Of a stretch of 28,873 bases of DNA, positions 7,143-17,264 are shown in pieces (the stretch's first letter is position 1; every line of letters begins with the position of its first letter). This DNA is from CAYVBJ01 sp964415185 (GTDB lineage: Bacteria; Bacteroidota; Rhodothermia; Balneolales; Balneolaceae), in assembly GCA_964415185.1 (NCBI GenBank), contig CAYPZI010000027.1:1-28873 (forward strand), given 5' to 3'. The notes below the pieces were generated by a model, which saw only the letters and a list, made by a program, of their open reading frames with translations, did no database searches and was not told the DNA's origin. The translations under genes were made by a program, and so were the position numbers.

Positions 7143-8044
7143 GCTTTGTTCTCTTTATGGTTACAAACTTCAAATTCAAATTCCAGTGTTGAGTGGTCAA
7201 TAGAAAACCGTTCCAGCAACAATTTCTTGATTTCCGATTTGATTTCTTCAAGCATTCCGGCATCCGATCTTTTGATTATAACGTGGCATTCGAGAAGACG
7301 TTGCTTTTCGGACAGATTCCATACATGCACATGATGTGCGTCAATAACATGATCGGCCGACTCAATCGCTTCCCGGATTTCATCCACGTCAATATCTTCG
7401 GGTGTGGCCTCCATCAGGATATTGATCGTTTCCCGCAAAAGCCCGTAGCTGTGATAGAGTATATATGCTGAAATCAGAAGTGTAATGATGGTATCCACGA
7501 TATAGATATCGTAAAACCAGATAACAAACCCTCCGGCAATAACAGCTACTGAACTGACGGCATCCCAAAAAATATGGATATAGGCACTTTTAATATTGAG
7601 ATTCGATTTTGAATCCCTGTGTAACAGCATGGCTGTTATCACATTACCCGCCAGGCCGATCAGAGCAACCCAAAACATTACACCGCCGTCAATCGGCTGC
7701 GGATCCCAAAACCGTTCAATGCCCTCTTTGATCAGGAAAAAAGCAATGATAACCAATGCCACCAGGTTGATGAAAGCGGCAATGATTTCCGCACGCCTGT
7801 AGCCGAACGTTTTGCTGTCGTCCGGCTTTCGAAACGATATTTTCCTGGCAACCAGTGATATTCCAAGTGAAGCTGTATCACTCAGGTTGTGTATGGCATC
7901 CGAAATGAGTGCAAGGCTGTTAGAAAGGATCCCGCCCACAATTTCGGCCAGGGTAATTACCAGATTTAAAGCAATAGATATCCAGAGACGGCGTGTGGCG
8001 GTTCCGCTTTCGCGATTATAATATCCAGGATGGTGATGCCCCAT
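7133..8044 (-). CDS. Cation diffusion facilitator (CzcD/ZitB type) metal exporter
   Basis: This 303-residue inner-membrane protein has six transmembrane helices and a cytoplasmic C-terminal domain of about 85 residues. The transport site is visible as HxxxD in helix 2 (SDAIHNLSD, His52/Asp56, with Asp49) and HxxxD in helix 5 (HIFWD, His157/Asp161), the arrangement of zinc-transporting CDF proteins. The N-terminus is His-rich (MGHHHPG) and the C-terminal domain has HHVHVW, both typical metal-binding features. Zn is the likeliest substrate. It overlaps the SCO gene by 10 bases. Confidence 0.93.
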   Translation of the reverse strand: MGHHHPGYYNRESGTATRRLWISIALNLVITLAEIVGGILSNSLALISDAIHNLSDTASLGISLVARKISFRKPDDSKTFGYRRAEIIAAFINLVALVIIAFFLIKEGIERFWDPQPIDGGVMFWVALIGLAGNVITAMLLHRDSKSNLNIKSAYIHIFWDAVSSVAVIAGGFVIWFYDIYIVDTIITLLISAYILYHSYGLLRETINILMEATPEDIDVDEIREAIESADHVIDAHHVHVWNLSEKQRLLECHVIIKRSDAGMLEEIKSEIKKLLLERFSIDHSTLEFEFEVCNHKENKACY

Positions 8045-8085
8045 AGTGCCTCATGATATCAAATCAAGGTGAAGAATTGGTGAAA

Positions 8086-9384
8086 TTATTCCATCCCGTC
8101 GGAAGCCACCGGCGTCGCTTTTAAATATTCATTTTCATAAACCGAAATCATCTTCTTCATGAATATACCGGCTGCGTTCATTGCAAATTCATCCAAAAGC
8201 TCGCGTTCTAGCCCGTCATTTACTTCAAATGTGACGGCATCAACCCCGAACGTGTGCCACGTCCAGTTTTTGGCGATGGGCGCCGAGGTGTCAAATGGCT
8301 CAATATTGATTGGTACATCCGTCATAGTGTTGGTTAGCGTTTCGTGCCATTCGTAGGTAAAATGTTGAGGAAAAGTGGAAATATCACGATTGATGGGGTA
8401 AAAGATATTCTCATCGGTTGAGTGGAAGTCAATTGCATAAAATACCTTTTTGTCAGTTCTGTCACGCAAAGGCAGAAATGCATCCCTTACCGCTCTTGTT
8501 TCCGGCTGGTTGAAGGCACTCCAATCCCGGTTCAGGTCAACTCCCCCCATATTGTGGCGCCAGTGGCCTTTGTCAGTCCCATCCGGATTCATCAACGGTA
8601 CTGCCCACACATCAAAATAGCTTCTGAACTTTCGGGCGACAGGTGTATTACCCGCCAGGGCTTCAATAAATTTCAACCCTACAAGATAACCGGGCACTTC
8701 GGGCGGATGCTGCCTTCCGTAAATCAGGATCACGCCTTTAAACTTGTATTCACTATGGCTGGAAATCTGCATAAGCTTAAGCGGGCGTTTCTGATGCGAA
8801 TAACCGATCGTCCGGCTGCTTACGTAAGGTTTTTGCATCATACCTGTCAGCCAGTTTTCAAAATCGGCTGTGGTCTCAAGTTCCTGAGCAGAAACCCAGG
8901 TAGTGTCCGGGCCTGCTTCAAGAGTAAGTTGGCCGGTTTGTGCTACCGTGTCACTTTTAAATGCTTCCGGCGAAATCAAATACCAGCTTTTTCCACCATC
9001 TTTACTGATCTTCGGAATATATCGATGTTTGTTATCCGGGTAAAAAAGTTCGATTTCAACCTTTTGCTCTATTTCCGACCAAACTTTAAAACTATACCAC
9101 GGACTGTTGTTGATCGGTGCATTTTCCGGGTTAATGACTACCCTGTAGTGGTTTTTCCCAAGACGATAAACATCACTAGCTCTTGACCCTGTAAATTCGT
9201 TACTGACCCATACCCCATCGGCAAGAAATCCAAACGTACGCTCGTGATGAGGCGTAACCGGCTTGTCGGTGGTTACATTGCCTCCTTCGGGATCGTATGA
9301 AAACCCTGTAAATTCAGATGTTTTGCAAGCCGTAAAAATACTTACAAGGCCGAAAATCAATATTATCCTGTAATGTGAATCCAT
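8086..9384 (-). CDS. M14 family metallo-carboxypeptidase, lipoprotein
   Basis: This 432-residue protein has a lipoprotein signal (FTAC, Cys20), a beta-rich N-terminal domain (about 45-175) and an M14 peptidase domain (about 185-410). The zinc ligands are His226 and Glu229 (GRQHPPEVPG) and His321 (IDFHS). The substrate-binding Arg is in MGGVDLNRDW, and the general base is Glu387 (VTFEVND). The layout, with its beta domain before the peptidase domain, resembles the M14 AGBL/cytosolic-carboxypeptidase-like subgroup, here exported. The natural substrate is unknown. It is divergent from tamA and 41 bases upstream of the CDF gene. Confidence 0.9.
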   Translation of the reverse strand: MDSHYRIILIFGLVSIFTACKTSEFTGFSYDPEGGNVTTDKPVTPHHERTFGFLADGVWVSNEFTGSRASDVYRLGKNHYRVVINPENAPINNSPWYSFKVWSEIEQKVEIELFYPDNKHRYIPKISKDGGKSWYLISPEAFKSDTVAQTGQLTLEAGPDTTWVSAQELETTADFENWLTGMMQKPYVSSRTIGYSHQKRPLKLMQISSHSEYKFKGVILIYGRQHPPEVPGYLVGLKFIEALAGNTPVARKFRSYFDVWAVPLMNPDGTDKGHWRHNMGGVDLNRDWSAFNQPETRAVRDAFLPLRDRTDKKVFYAIDFHSTDENIFYPINRDISTFPQHFTYEWHETLTNTMTDVPINIEPFDTSAPIAKNWTWHTFGVDAVTFEVNDGLERELLDEFAMNAAGIFMKKMISVYENEYLKATPVASDGME

Positions 9385-9583
9385 AAGTAAATTTATAATA
9401 ATAGTTAAAATCGTATTATTTTAATTGGTGCATTTAAACAAAATGTATCTATTTGAAATATGTTTTGACTGATTTTAGTGTCATTTTTATTTATCCGAAT
9501 AAATTTTCCATTACCTTTCCAGATCATCAGTCAATACATATCTTTCAAAAGGTACGATTCAATACATTAAATATCTGCAGAGG

Positions 9584-11533
9584 GTGATTAAAGTTCCAAC
9601 CGGCCATAACTGCTCAAATGGGTTAAGCATATCCCTGTTTGGCATGCTGCTAATGATGTTTGGGTTTATTTCATTGACTGACTTATCAATTGCGCAGGAA
9701 AATGATCATCCCGACATTATTTGGAAGGTCGACATTGAAGGTAACACCACGTTTCCAAGCATGATCATATTTAGTATCATTGATGCTGATAATCCGGATT
9801 TTCTTCAGAAAACATTTGGCGGCACCGATGATTTCATTTTGAATAATGATGAATTGCGCCGGGATGAAATAAGAATTGAGAGATACTATCAGCGCAGGGG
9901 ATTTCCGGATGTGGCTGTTCAGCATAGCATCACTGAATTAAATAAGCCCTGGAAGAAAAAAGTGATTTTTACCGTTGAGGAGGGAACGCCTATCCTGGTT
10001 CAATCCGATTCGATATCTATTGAGGGGCCGGAACACGACATTGACTACATACAAAATTCCAGATCCTTTACTGAACTCATCCAAACACATGAATTTAGTG
10101 CCGGAAAAAGATATCAGCCGATTCGCATTCCGGATGTGGAAGGACGGTTTGTTGAGAGGCTGCAAAACCTCGGTTTCGCCTACTCGGATGCAAAAATTGA
10201 AACTGACATCGACTCGGTTTCTTATTCTGCCAATGTTATTATCCGTTTAATCCCCGGGCCCAAAACGCATATCGATGAATTTATTGTAGAAGGAGACCTG
10301 ACCGTACCGGACAGAGTTGTAAAAAAAGAAACAGGTATACCTATCGGCTCGCTCTATAGCCGCAATCAGGTTCAGGAAGCCCAGCGTCAGATTTTTAACC
10401 ATCACCTTTTTCGGTTTGCCACTATCAGCGTTCCCGAACAACCCCGCGACTCATCCCTTACCATGCTGATACGCGTGAGAGAAAACGCACCCCGGTCTAT
10501 TCAGGCATCGGCAGGCGCCGGCCGTGAAGAGATCCTTCGGGGGCAGATTTCATGGCAGCACCGCAATATCAGTGGAAGCGGACACCGTTTCAGCACATCG
10601 GCCCGAAGCTCCTTTATCGACCAGCAGGTTAATATAGATTATCTTGTACCTTACGTATTTAATACCAAAAGCAGTTATGTTGGGTCTATATTGGCACAAA
10701 GAAGAGTTGAACCTTCCTTTAAACTTTTGCGTACAGGCTTTATAAACAGCCTAATTTATCAGCCACGGCGTAACCTCACCGGTTCCTTTTCTTACGAATT
10801 TTCAATTAACGAGGAAAAATCAAGACAGGAAATCAGAACCGCACTCCCTGATACGGTTCTTAACTTTGATGTCTCTTCTCTCTCTTTTACAGGTTTTTTT
10901 AGCCAGGGTTTTTTGCGTGAACAACGCGGATGGGTGGTTCAGCCTTCGCTTGAATTATCAGGTACATTCGGTGAGTCAACTTTCCGGTTCCAAAAACTCT
11001 CGCTCGATGTGCGCAGGTTTACTGAAGTCACCTCCTCCACTGTTATGGCAACACGTGTAAACGGTGGAGTTCTCTTTTTTGCACAAAACGACAGCCTCCC
11101 GTCTGCCATTCGGTTTTTTACCGGTGGTACAAACTCGGTGAGAGGATGGGGAAGGCAAGATCTCGGGCCGAAAGTTCCGCGCTTTAATGAAGATGGAACC
11201 TTCGACAAGTTTATTCCAATCGGAGGACGAGCACTGTTCAATTTCAATATCGAAATTCGTCAACAGTTTAACTCTTTCATTGAAGGCTTCGGTATTGCTG
11301 TTTTTCTTGATGGCGGCCAGGTTTGGAGAAATGTGACCCGGTTTAATGAACGTGCCATACAATATGGCACCGGCGGCGGTTTCAGGTATCAATCACCCAT
11401 TGGCCCGGTTAGAATTGACCTGGGTTATAAAGTGAACCCGACAGATGCCGACCTGAATATATTTGAAGGCCAGGATTTTGGAAATATATGGAACCGTATT
11501 AATATACACTTTAGCATAGGCCAGGCTTTTTAA
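9584..11533 (+). CDS. tamA: Omp85 family outer-membrane protein, TamA-like
   Basis: This 649-residue protein has a signal peptide with a long N-region (about 1-38, ending SIAQ), three POTRA-like repeats (about 45-300), and a C-terminal 16-strand-type barrel. The Omp85 hallmark is visible at about residues 514-524 (GGTNSVRGWGRQ). It is followed by GGRALFNFNIEIR and AVFLDGGQVW, and the protein ends in Phe, as barrel proteins recognised by the Bam machine do. The start is a GTG; no ATG lies upstream of the signal peptide in frame. tamB follows 15 bases downstream, which argues for TamA rather than BamA. The pair is thought to move lipids or assemble some outer-membrane proteins. Confidence 0.88.
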   Translation: MIKVPTGHNCSNGLSISLFGMLLMMFGFISLTDLSIAQENDHPDIIWKVDIEGNTTFPSMIIFSIIDADNPDFLQKTFGGTDDFILNNDELRRDEIRIERYYQRRGFPDVAVQHSITELNKPWKKKVIFTVEEGTPILVQSDSISIEGPEHDIDYIQNSRSFTELIQTHEFSAGKRYQPIRIPDVEGRFVERLQNLGFAYSDAKIETDIDSVSYSANVIIRLIPGPKTHIDEFIVEGDLTVPDRVVKKETGIPIGSLYSRNQVQEAQRQIFNHHLFRFATISVPEQPRDSSLTMLIRVRENAPRSIQASAGAGREEILRGQISWQHRNISGSGHRFSTSARSSFIDQQVNIDYLVPYVFNTKSSYVGSILAQRRVEPSFKLLRTGFINSLIYQPRRNLTGSFSYEFSINEEKSRQEIRTALPDTVLNFDVSSLSFTGFFSQGFLREQRGWVVQPSLELSGTFGESTFRFQKLSLDVRRFTEVTSSTVMATRVNGGVLFFAQNDSLPSAIRFFTGGTNSVRGWGRQDLGPKVPRFNEDGTFDKFIPIGGRALFNFNIEIRQQFNSFIEGFGIAVFLDGGQVWRNVTRFNERAIQYGTGGGFRYQSPIGPVRIDLGYKVNPTDADLNIFEGQDFGNIWNRINIHFSIGQAF

Positions 11534-11548
11534 TAATTTTTATCCGGT

Positions 11549-14500
11549 ATGAATCAAAACACAAAGGTCAAAAGCATAAAAATGAAGCGAATACTCCTGG
11601 TATTGGCTGTTATTCTTGTGCTGATTACAGGCTTGCGTCTAGTCCTCAAAAGTAATTTCGTTTTGAACCAGGTTAGAATCTACATCGAAAACAGTGCGGC
11701 TGAAATGCTGAACGGCAGCCTTTCCGTAGACAAACTTTCGGGTGATCTCCTCACCGGCCTTACCGCAACCAGGATACGGGTAAGCGATTCCGATGGGGGA
11801 AATCTTATGAGATTAGACACGCTCCATATCGGGTATTCCATTTCCTCCCTGCTTAATGAACCGCTCACTTTAGATGGAATTATAATAACCGGACTACAAG
11901 CCGATCTGATAGAAAATGAACAGGAAACATGGAACGTGATGCAGCTTCTGCCCGAAAGTGAAACCGCTGAGGAGGATTCGGATCCTTTTTATTGGTATGT
12001 CCGTTTCCTCAGGGTAAAAAACAGTTCCTTATCGATAATATCACCCAAAATACCAACAGGTGACCTGACCCTTCGAAACATTGAGCTTGTCTCTTCCGGG
12101 GGCCTGACCAAAAGCGGGATACTGGCAGAGATTGATGATTTACGATTTGATGCAGACCCTGCTCCGGGTCAATCAGACGCATCATTACTGCTAAAGGGTG
12201 CCGGCAGCGGGAATAACGTAAATCTTGAATACCTGATACTTTCAACAGGGCGAAGTTTGCTGAGTGCTGCCGGTACTTACGGAGAGAAATCAGGATTTGA
12301 TTTCAATGCAAGCTCTGTACCGCTTTCCTGGCTTGATCTCGCACAATTTACCGGTGAGCCCTATTTAAAAAAAAATATGAATGCCCGTTTAACTTTGGCA
12401 GGATCTATCGATGATCTCAGGCTTGAACTTGAAGCGGATTTTGAAGGCGATGAAAAACTGAACGTATCCATATCAACGGATGCAAGCGAACAACCTATTC
12501 TAAAAGAATTGAACCTTCGTATTTCCGATTTTGACGGGCCGTCGCTAACCGGTAACAATTCACTACCAACATTTTCACTATTTAACTACAAAGGTAATGG
12601 TATCCTGAATCTGAGCAAACCTGAAAACTCAAATTGGGCCGGTTCTTTAAATATTTCAGATCTTGCAATTAGCCAGGTATCATTAGATGACATAACAGCT
12701 GACATGAGCCTGAAATATGACACCCTTGAAATTGATATCCTGTTAAATAAAAATCGGCAAACCGTAAACGGCAATGCATTTGTTGCAAGCCTTTTTTCAG
12801 ACCTGCCTGATTGGAGTGCTTCAATGATTTCCTCAAATCTGAAACCGGATACCTGGATCGAAGAGTTTGAAGCAGATGCCAATATTAATCTTTCGGCAGA
12901 TGTGAATGGACAGGGATTTAGCCTCTCGGATAATCCCGTCAACTTTGAAGTTGAATTAAACGAGAGTGAGTTTAACAATATTCCTGTAAAAAGCATCGGA
13001 ATATCCGGTGCTCTTACTGCAAATCTCATAAACGGTGACTTCTCTGCCTCGTTGGACCGGTCATCCGTTAACACCCGGTTCAGAGTTCAAAACTGGCAGG
13101 GAGTGCCATCATACTCGGCTGACGGTACAGTCGATTCTTTTAATTTTGCTGAACTGAAAGAGTTTGAAGATTTTCCAACAGCCATAAGTGCTTCATTTTC
13201 GGGTAGTGGCAGCGGCCTGGATTTCAATTCCATGGATTTGCTTTTATCAATTAATGCCGACTCAAGCATTGTAAACGGCAAGCAAATCAACCGGTTTAAC
13301 TCCGAATTGCAAATCAACAAAGGTCTGCTTCAGATAACTGATACAAGGCTTCTGAGTGATATTGCCGATGCCACTGCCTTTGCAACCTTTAATCTGTTAA
13401 ACCTGCAGGATCCCGCTAATAATCTTGATTTCGATGTGGAAATTAAAAACCCTAACCCGCTTGCGCCTCTGTTCAACGCTGAATTTCTTGCAGGTACGGG
13501 AACCATTAACGCCAAAGTGACCAACCTGGAATCTGGCGTTGCCGTAATATCAAACCGGCTTGACCTCACTCAATTCAGGATCGATTCGCTCTTAACAATT
13601 GATCAAATCACCGGAAACTCAGAAATCACTTTATATGAAAATCCTGAGGCCCTGATTTCCTTATCTTTGGAAAATCCTGTCATAAACAATTTCTTAATTC
13701 AGGATTTTAATCTTATGACAGATTTTACCATCGATGACAGCCTTACAACCGGCGACATTGAAATGAATCTGATCAATGATACTGAAAGCACACTTCATCA
13801 GGCCGGCACCTTCACTTTATTTGGAAGTAACTTCATAATTGAAAATGACAAATTTACTTTTGTAACTCCATACAGAACCTTTTTCTTGCAAAAACCTTTC
13901 AGGGCCGGGTGGTCTGATGGCCGTCTGATGACCAATACCCTTTTGCTTGAAACACCAGACAGCGAGGCCTTTGTGAAACTTGAGATTCCGGCTCTCGACT
14001 CGCTCAACCAGAATATTAATTTCGAAGCTTCAAAATTAAACCTCGGTGTGTTACAGCGCACCCTTTCAACGCAGTCGATAGCCGATGGCTTTTTTTCCGG
14101 ACAGTTGCTTTTACAAAATTCTCCCGACTCGCTTTTTTTGGAAGCCACCGGCCAGATTGATCAGCTTGAAATGAATGATGGAGCCATGGATTCCCTCATT
14201 GTAGATGCAACGGTACAAAACGAATGGCTTGATATCACTCTGGAAGGCTGGCAAAATTCAAGTTCACTCATACAGGGTGCCCTGCGGGTTCCGTTTTTGC
14301 CGGGAGACCCGGTTACTTTTGATAAACAATTTTTTGACAGAAATATTAACGGCCGGTTTCAGATCAATCCTTCCCGGTTATCATACTGGCTCTCTTTTCT
14401 TGAGGATTTCAAATATGAACAGACGGATGGTACACTTATTTTTGAAGGGCTCGTTGCAGGAACAGCAGGAAACCCGGAATTTACAGGACGGTTCAGGGCA

Positions 14501-16006
14501 ACAGAAGGAACCGTTTCCGGAATCCGGGTCGACTCTTTGAATGTAAATCTAAATTACCTCCATGAATACGATGCTATTGATTTCGGCGGGGCTCTCATTT
14601 CTCATAACCAGGAGGTACTCGACTTTAGCAGCCGATTCCCCTTTGGAGTTAACCTGAAAAGATTTGAGATTCTGCTACCTGAAGAAAGTGACAGCCTGAG
14701 CTTTGAAATGCGGACAAGCGATTTCAACCTTGCCATTTTGAATAATTTTCTGCCTGCAGAATCTATGAACAAGGCAAAAGGAAGGCTTAATGGAAACGTA
14801 ACACTATCAGGTACCCTTGAAAACATTAAATCATCCGGTTCATTGAGGTTGAACTCAGGCGGTATAAGAATTGTGCCCGCAGGGATTAACCTTGAAGATA
14901 TAAACAGCACACTCCGCCTTCAGCCCGGTTTAGTTGAATTGCATGATTTTAGTGTTAAAAGCGGCCCCGGCCGGCTGAATGCCTCCGGAATAATGGAACT
15001 TGAAAATTTAATTCCGGGCCAGATAGATGTGCAGCTTAAAGCCAATAGGTTTAGCCTCTCGAATACAGATGAGGTAAGGGCAATTGTTGATCTGAACTCA
15101 CGAATTGAAGGTAATGCAGTAAGCCCGATAGTTACAGGCACTCTTACATTTCTGAATGGCTTTTACACCCTTCAAAATTTCGGTGAAAAAGCCGTAGAAG
15201 ATGTACAGCTCGAAGGAGAAGACAGAGCACCTGAAATTGCATATTATGATTCCCTGAAAATGAATTTAACAGTGGAATTTAACCGTAATTTTTTCATCAG
15301 AAATAGCCAGTTTCTCGAAATGGAAGTTGAGCTTGCAGGCCAGCTTGACCTTTTAAAATCAAAAGAAAAAGAAATCGAAATATTCGGTACCATAGAAGGC
15401 GTCAGTGGTTTCGCCAGGCCCCTCGGAAAGAATTTTACCATTGAGAACGCCGTGGTCTCTTTTACCGGGCCACCAGATAATCCCTATTTGAATATCAGGA
15501 CGGAATTCAAGCCCCCCCAGCCACAAACTGACGTAACCATATTTTACATTATTGAAGGGCCCGCAAACGATCCGTCTTTCAGGTTTGAGAGCGAACCTGA
15601 AATGGAACTTCAGGATATATTGAGTTACACTCTTTTCGGTCAGCCTTTTTACGCACTCGAGCCCTGGCAGCAATCAGTTAGCAGCAGTAACAGGGGCGGG
15701 GTTGCATCCGACATAGCATTTGAGTTTCTGCTTGACCGGGTTGAAAGTATTGCGACCCAACAGCTAGGTATTGATGTTGTTCAGATTGATAATACCCGTT
15801 CCGGAACAAGCAGCACAACATCTATCAAAACGGGTTGGTATATTAACAGGCGTACTTTCTTTGCCCTTTTAAACGAGCTTACCAGCTCTACACCAAAAAC
15901 CCTCTTCATTCTCGAATATCTGCTGAAAGATAACCTCGAACTGATCATTACCCAGGGGGATGACCCACGGCAGGGAGTCGACCTTCGCTGGAAACTTGAT
16001 TATTAA
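11549..16006 (+). CDS. tamB: TamB/YtfN family envelope-spanning protein
   Basis: This 1485-residue protein has one N-terminal membrane anchor (about residues 14-32) and then more than 1400 residues of repetitive beta structure rich in short alternating hydrophobic strands. The C-terminal TamB domain (about 1050-1485) includes FTGPPDNPYLNIRT, ILSYTLFGQPF, QLGIDVVQI and a final strand LRWKLDY. AsmA/TamB-like proteins form hydrophobic-groove bridges across the periplasm and are linked to phospholipid transport and outer-membrane assembly. It lies directly after its Omp85 partner. An ATG at 11582 would remove 11 polar residues and is an alternative start. Confidence 0.93.
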   Translation: MNQNTKVKSIKMKRILLVLAVILVLITGLRLVLKSNFVLNQVRIYIENSAAEMLNGSLSVDKLSGDLLTGLTATRIRVSDSDGGNLMRLDTLHIGYSISSLLNEPLTLDGIIITGLQADLIENEQETWNVMQLLPESETAEEDSDPFYWYVRFLRVKNSSLSIISPKIPTGDLTLRNIELVSSGGLTKSGILAEIDDLRFDADPAPGQSDASLLLKGAGSGNNVNLEYLILSTGRSLLSAAGTYGEKSGFDFNASSVPLSWLDLAQFTGEPYLKKNMNARLTLAGSIDDLRLELEADFEGDEKLNVSISTDASEQPILKELNLRISDFDGPSLTGNNSLPTFSLFNYKGNGILNLSKPENSNWAGSLNISDLAISQVSLDDITADMSLKYDTLEIDILLNKNRQTVNGNAFVASLFSDLPDWSASMISSNLKPDTWIEEFEADANINLSADVNGQGFSLSDNPVNFEVELNESEFNNIPVKSIGISGALTANLINGDFSASLDRSSVNTRFRVQNWQGVPSYSADGTVDSFNFAELKEFEDFPTAISASFSGSGSGLDFNSMDLLLSINADSSIVNGKQINRFNSELQINKGLLQITDTRLLSDIADATAFATFNLLNLQDPANNLDFDVEIKNPNPLAPLFNAEFLAGTGTINAKVTNLESGVAVISNRLDLTQFRIDSLLTIDQITGNSEITLYENPEALISLSLENPVINNFLIQDFNLMTDFTIDDSLTTGDIEMNLINDTESTLHQAGTFTLFGSNFIIENDKFTFVTPYRTFFLQKPFRAGWSDGRLMTNTLLLETPDSEAFVKLEIPALDSLNQNINFEASKLNLGVLQRTLSTQSIADGFFSGQLLLQNSPDSLFLEATGQIDQLEMNDGAMDSLIVDATVQNEWLDITLEGWQNSSSLIQGALRVPFLPGDPVTFDKQFFDRNINGRFQINPSRLSYWLSFLEDFKYEQTDGTLIFEGLVAGTAGNPEFTGRFRATEGTVSGIRVDSLNVNLNYLHEYDAIDFGGALISHNQEVLDFSSRFPFGVNLKRFEILLPEESDSLSFEMRTSDFNLAILNNFLPAESMNKAKGRLNGNVTLSGTLENIKSSGSLRLNSGGIRIVPAGINLEDINSTLRLQPGLVELHDFSVKSGPGRLNASGIMELENLIPGQIDVQLKANRFSLSNTDEVRAIVDLNSRIEGNAVSPIVTGTLTFLNGFYTLQNFGEKAVEDVQLEGEDRAPEIAYYDSLKMNLTVEFNRNFFIRNSQFLEMEVELAGQLDLLKSKEKEIEIFGTIEGVSGFARPLGKNFTIENAVVSFTGPPDNPYLNIRTEFKPPQPQTDVTIFYIIEGPANDPSFRFESEPEMELQDILSYTLFGQPFYALEPWQQSVSSSNRGGVASDIAFEFLLDRVESIATQQLGIDVVQIDNTRSGTSSTTSIKTGWYINRRTFFALLNELTSSTPKTLFILEYLLKDNLELIITQGDDPRQGVDLRWKLDY

Positions 16007-16061
16007 CACTGGTAAAACACTTGCCGATCACCAAATCTTTTAGTAATTACCCAATAACCGC

Positions 16062-16079
16062 AAGTCATCGGATGCCTTG
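16062..16079. repeat. GTCATC/GATG-type imperfect palindrome
   Basis: AAGTCATC G GATGCCTT is an imperfect palindrome with one mismatch in the stem, sharing the core GTCATCGGATG with the perfect palindrome at 17539-17553. It lies in the gap between tamB and the isoaspartyl peptidase gene. Confidence 0.5.
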
Positions 16080-16117
16080 TTGATTTCTAATCATTTAAAT
16101 GAATCCTTGCTTGCAAG

Positions 16118-16135
16118 TCCCGAATGCTTTCGGGA
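16118..16135. repeat. TCCCGAA-N4-TTCGGGA palindrome, copy 4
   Basis: Arms of 7 bp enclose TGCT. The flanks (AGTC before, GATGACT after) extend the symmetry and contain part of the GTCATC motif of the other palindrome family, and TTGC TT GCAA lies just upstream. The copies near the left edge have the same outer TCCCGA/TCGGGA. Confidence 0.6.
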
Positions 16136-16229
16136 TGACTCATTTATTTTAAAATCAATCTTTTATAATTACTCTTGCGGATTTTAGGAATTATCAAATC
16201 TAAACCAATTACTGCAACAAATACAGAAA

Positions 16230-17264
16230 ATGCACAAAATTATGAAAAGGATAACCCTCTTATTTTACTCATCTCTTTTTTTAGCTTTAACTACCGTTTA
16301 CAGCCTGTCTGCACAGGATACGACAGAAAAAAAATGGGCACTCGCTCTTCATGGCGGCGCCGGTACCATCTCAAAGGAATTGCCTGATTCTATCAAGCAA
16401 AATTATTTTGATGCTTTGGACGAGGCTCTCGTTATTGGCGAAAAAATTCTGAAAGAGGGAGGATCTGCCCTGGATGCAGTTGAAAAAGTAATCAATTACC
16501 TTGAAGACAATCCTTTGTTTAACGCCGGAAAGGGCTCTGTTTTTACCAGCGAGGGTAAACATGAGCTGGATGCCGCGTTTATGCACGGCAATACGCTTAA
16601 AGCGGGGGCGATAACAGGAGTTACAACTGTTAAGAATCCAATATCACTGGCACGTAAAGTTATGGAAGAATCCGTACACATTTTTTTCTCGGGCGCAGGA
16701 GCAGAAACATTTGCCGATGAAATGTCTGTTGAACGTGTCGAAAATGACTATTTCCACACACAACGACGCTATGAACAATGGAAACGATCAAACAGGCAAT
16801 CGTCACAATACCCGGATCAATCTTTTGATGAGATGATACGCAACTCCAAGTACGGAACTGTCGGTGCAGCAGCCGTAGATATGGAGGGAAATATAGTTGC
16901 CGGCACCTCAACCGGCGGAATGACCAACAAACGATTCGGGCGTGTCGGTGATGTGCCAATAATCGGAGGAGGAACTTATGCCAACCCGCTGGTAGCCGTT
17001 TCTGCAACCGGCTGGGGCGAACAGATTATGCGTAATGTTTCTGCACACACAATTGCTGCCCGCATGGAGTTTGCCGGCGACAGCCTTTCGGAAGCAATTG
17101 ATTTTGTTTTGAATGAGCGTTTAAACCCCGGTGATGCCGGATTTATTGCCGTCGATGCCGAAGGCAATGTATCTATGAAAATGAATACCGCAGGAATGTT
17201 CAGAGCCGGTGCCAATTCAGCCGGTTACAGAAATGTGGCTATTTGGGAAGACGGTGTGAGGTGA
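16230..17264 (+). CDS. Exported isoaspartyl peptidase/L-asparaginase (Ntn hydrolase, T2)
   Basis: This 344-residue precursor has a signal peptide (about 1-29, ending SLSAQD). HGGAG (41-45) opens the alpha subunit, and NAGKGS follows (98-103). The autocleavage site is KYGTVGAAA with nucleophile Thr210, which becomes the N-terminus of the beta subunit. Downstream are GTSTGGMTNKRFGRVGD and ATGWGE, in positions typical of plant-type asparaginases. It should hydrolyse isoaspartyl dipeptides and/or asparagine in the periplasm after self-cleavage. ATG at 16230 is used; a second ATG at 16242 would also leave a full signal peptide. It stands alone between repeat-bearing gaps. Confidence 0.92.
   Translation: MHKIMKRITLLFYSSLFLALTTVYSLSAQDTTEKKWALALHGGAGTISKELPDSIKQNYFDALDEALVIGEKILKEGGSALDAVEKVINYLEDNPLFNAGKGSVFTSEGKHELDAAFMHGNTLKAGAITGVTTVKNPISLARKVMEESVHIFFSGAGAETFADEMSVERVENDYFHTQRRYEQWKRSNRQSSQYPDQSFDEMIRNSKYGTVGAAAVDMEGNIVAGTSTGGMTNKRFGRVGDVPIIGGGTYANPLVAVSATGWGEQIMRNVSAHTIAARMEFAGDSLSEAIDFVLNERLNPGDAGFIAVDAEGNVSMKMNTAGMFRAGANSAGYRNVAIWEDGVR

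Noticed and set aside
8020..8044. MGHHHPG start of the CDF protein looking like an engineered His tag
   Set aside because: Short native His clusters at the N-terminus are usual in CDF metal exporters, and there is no vector sequence around it.
8422..9186. Open frame of 254 codons on the plus strand
   Set aside because: It lies wholly inside the M14 peptidase gene on the other strand, whose zinc ligands and catalytic residues are all present.
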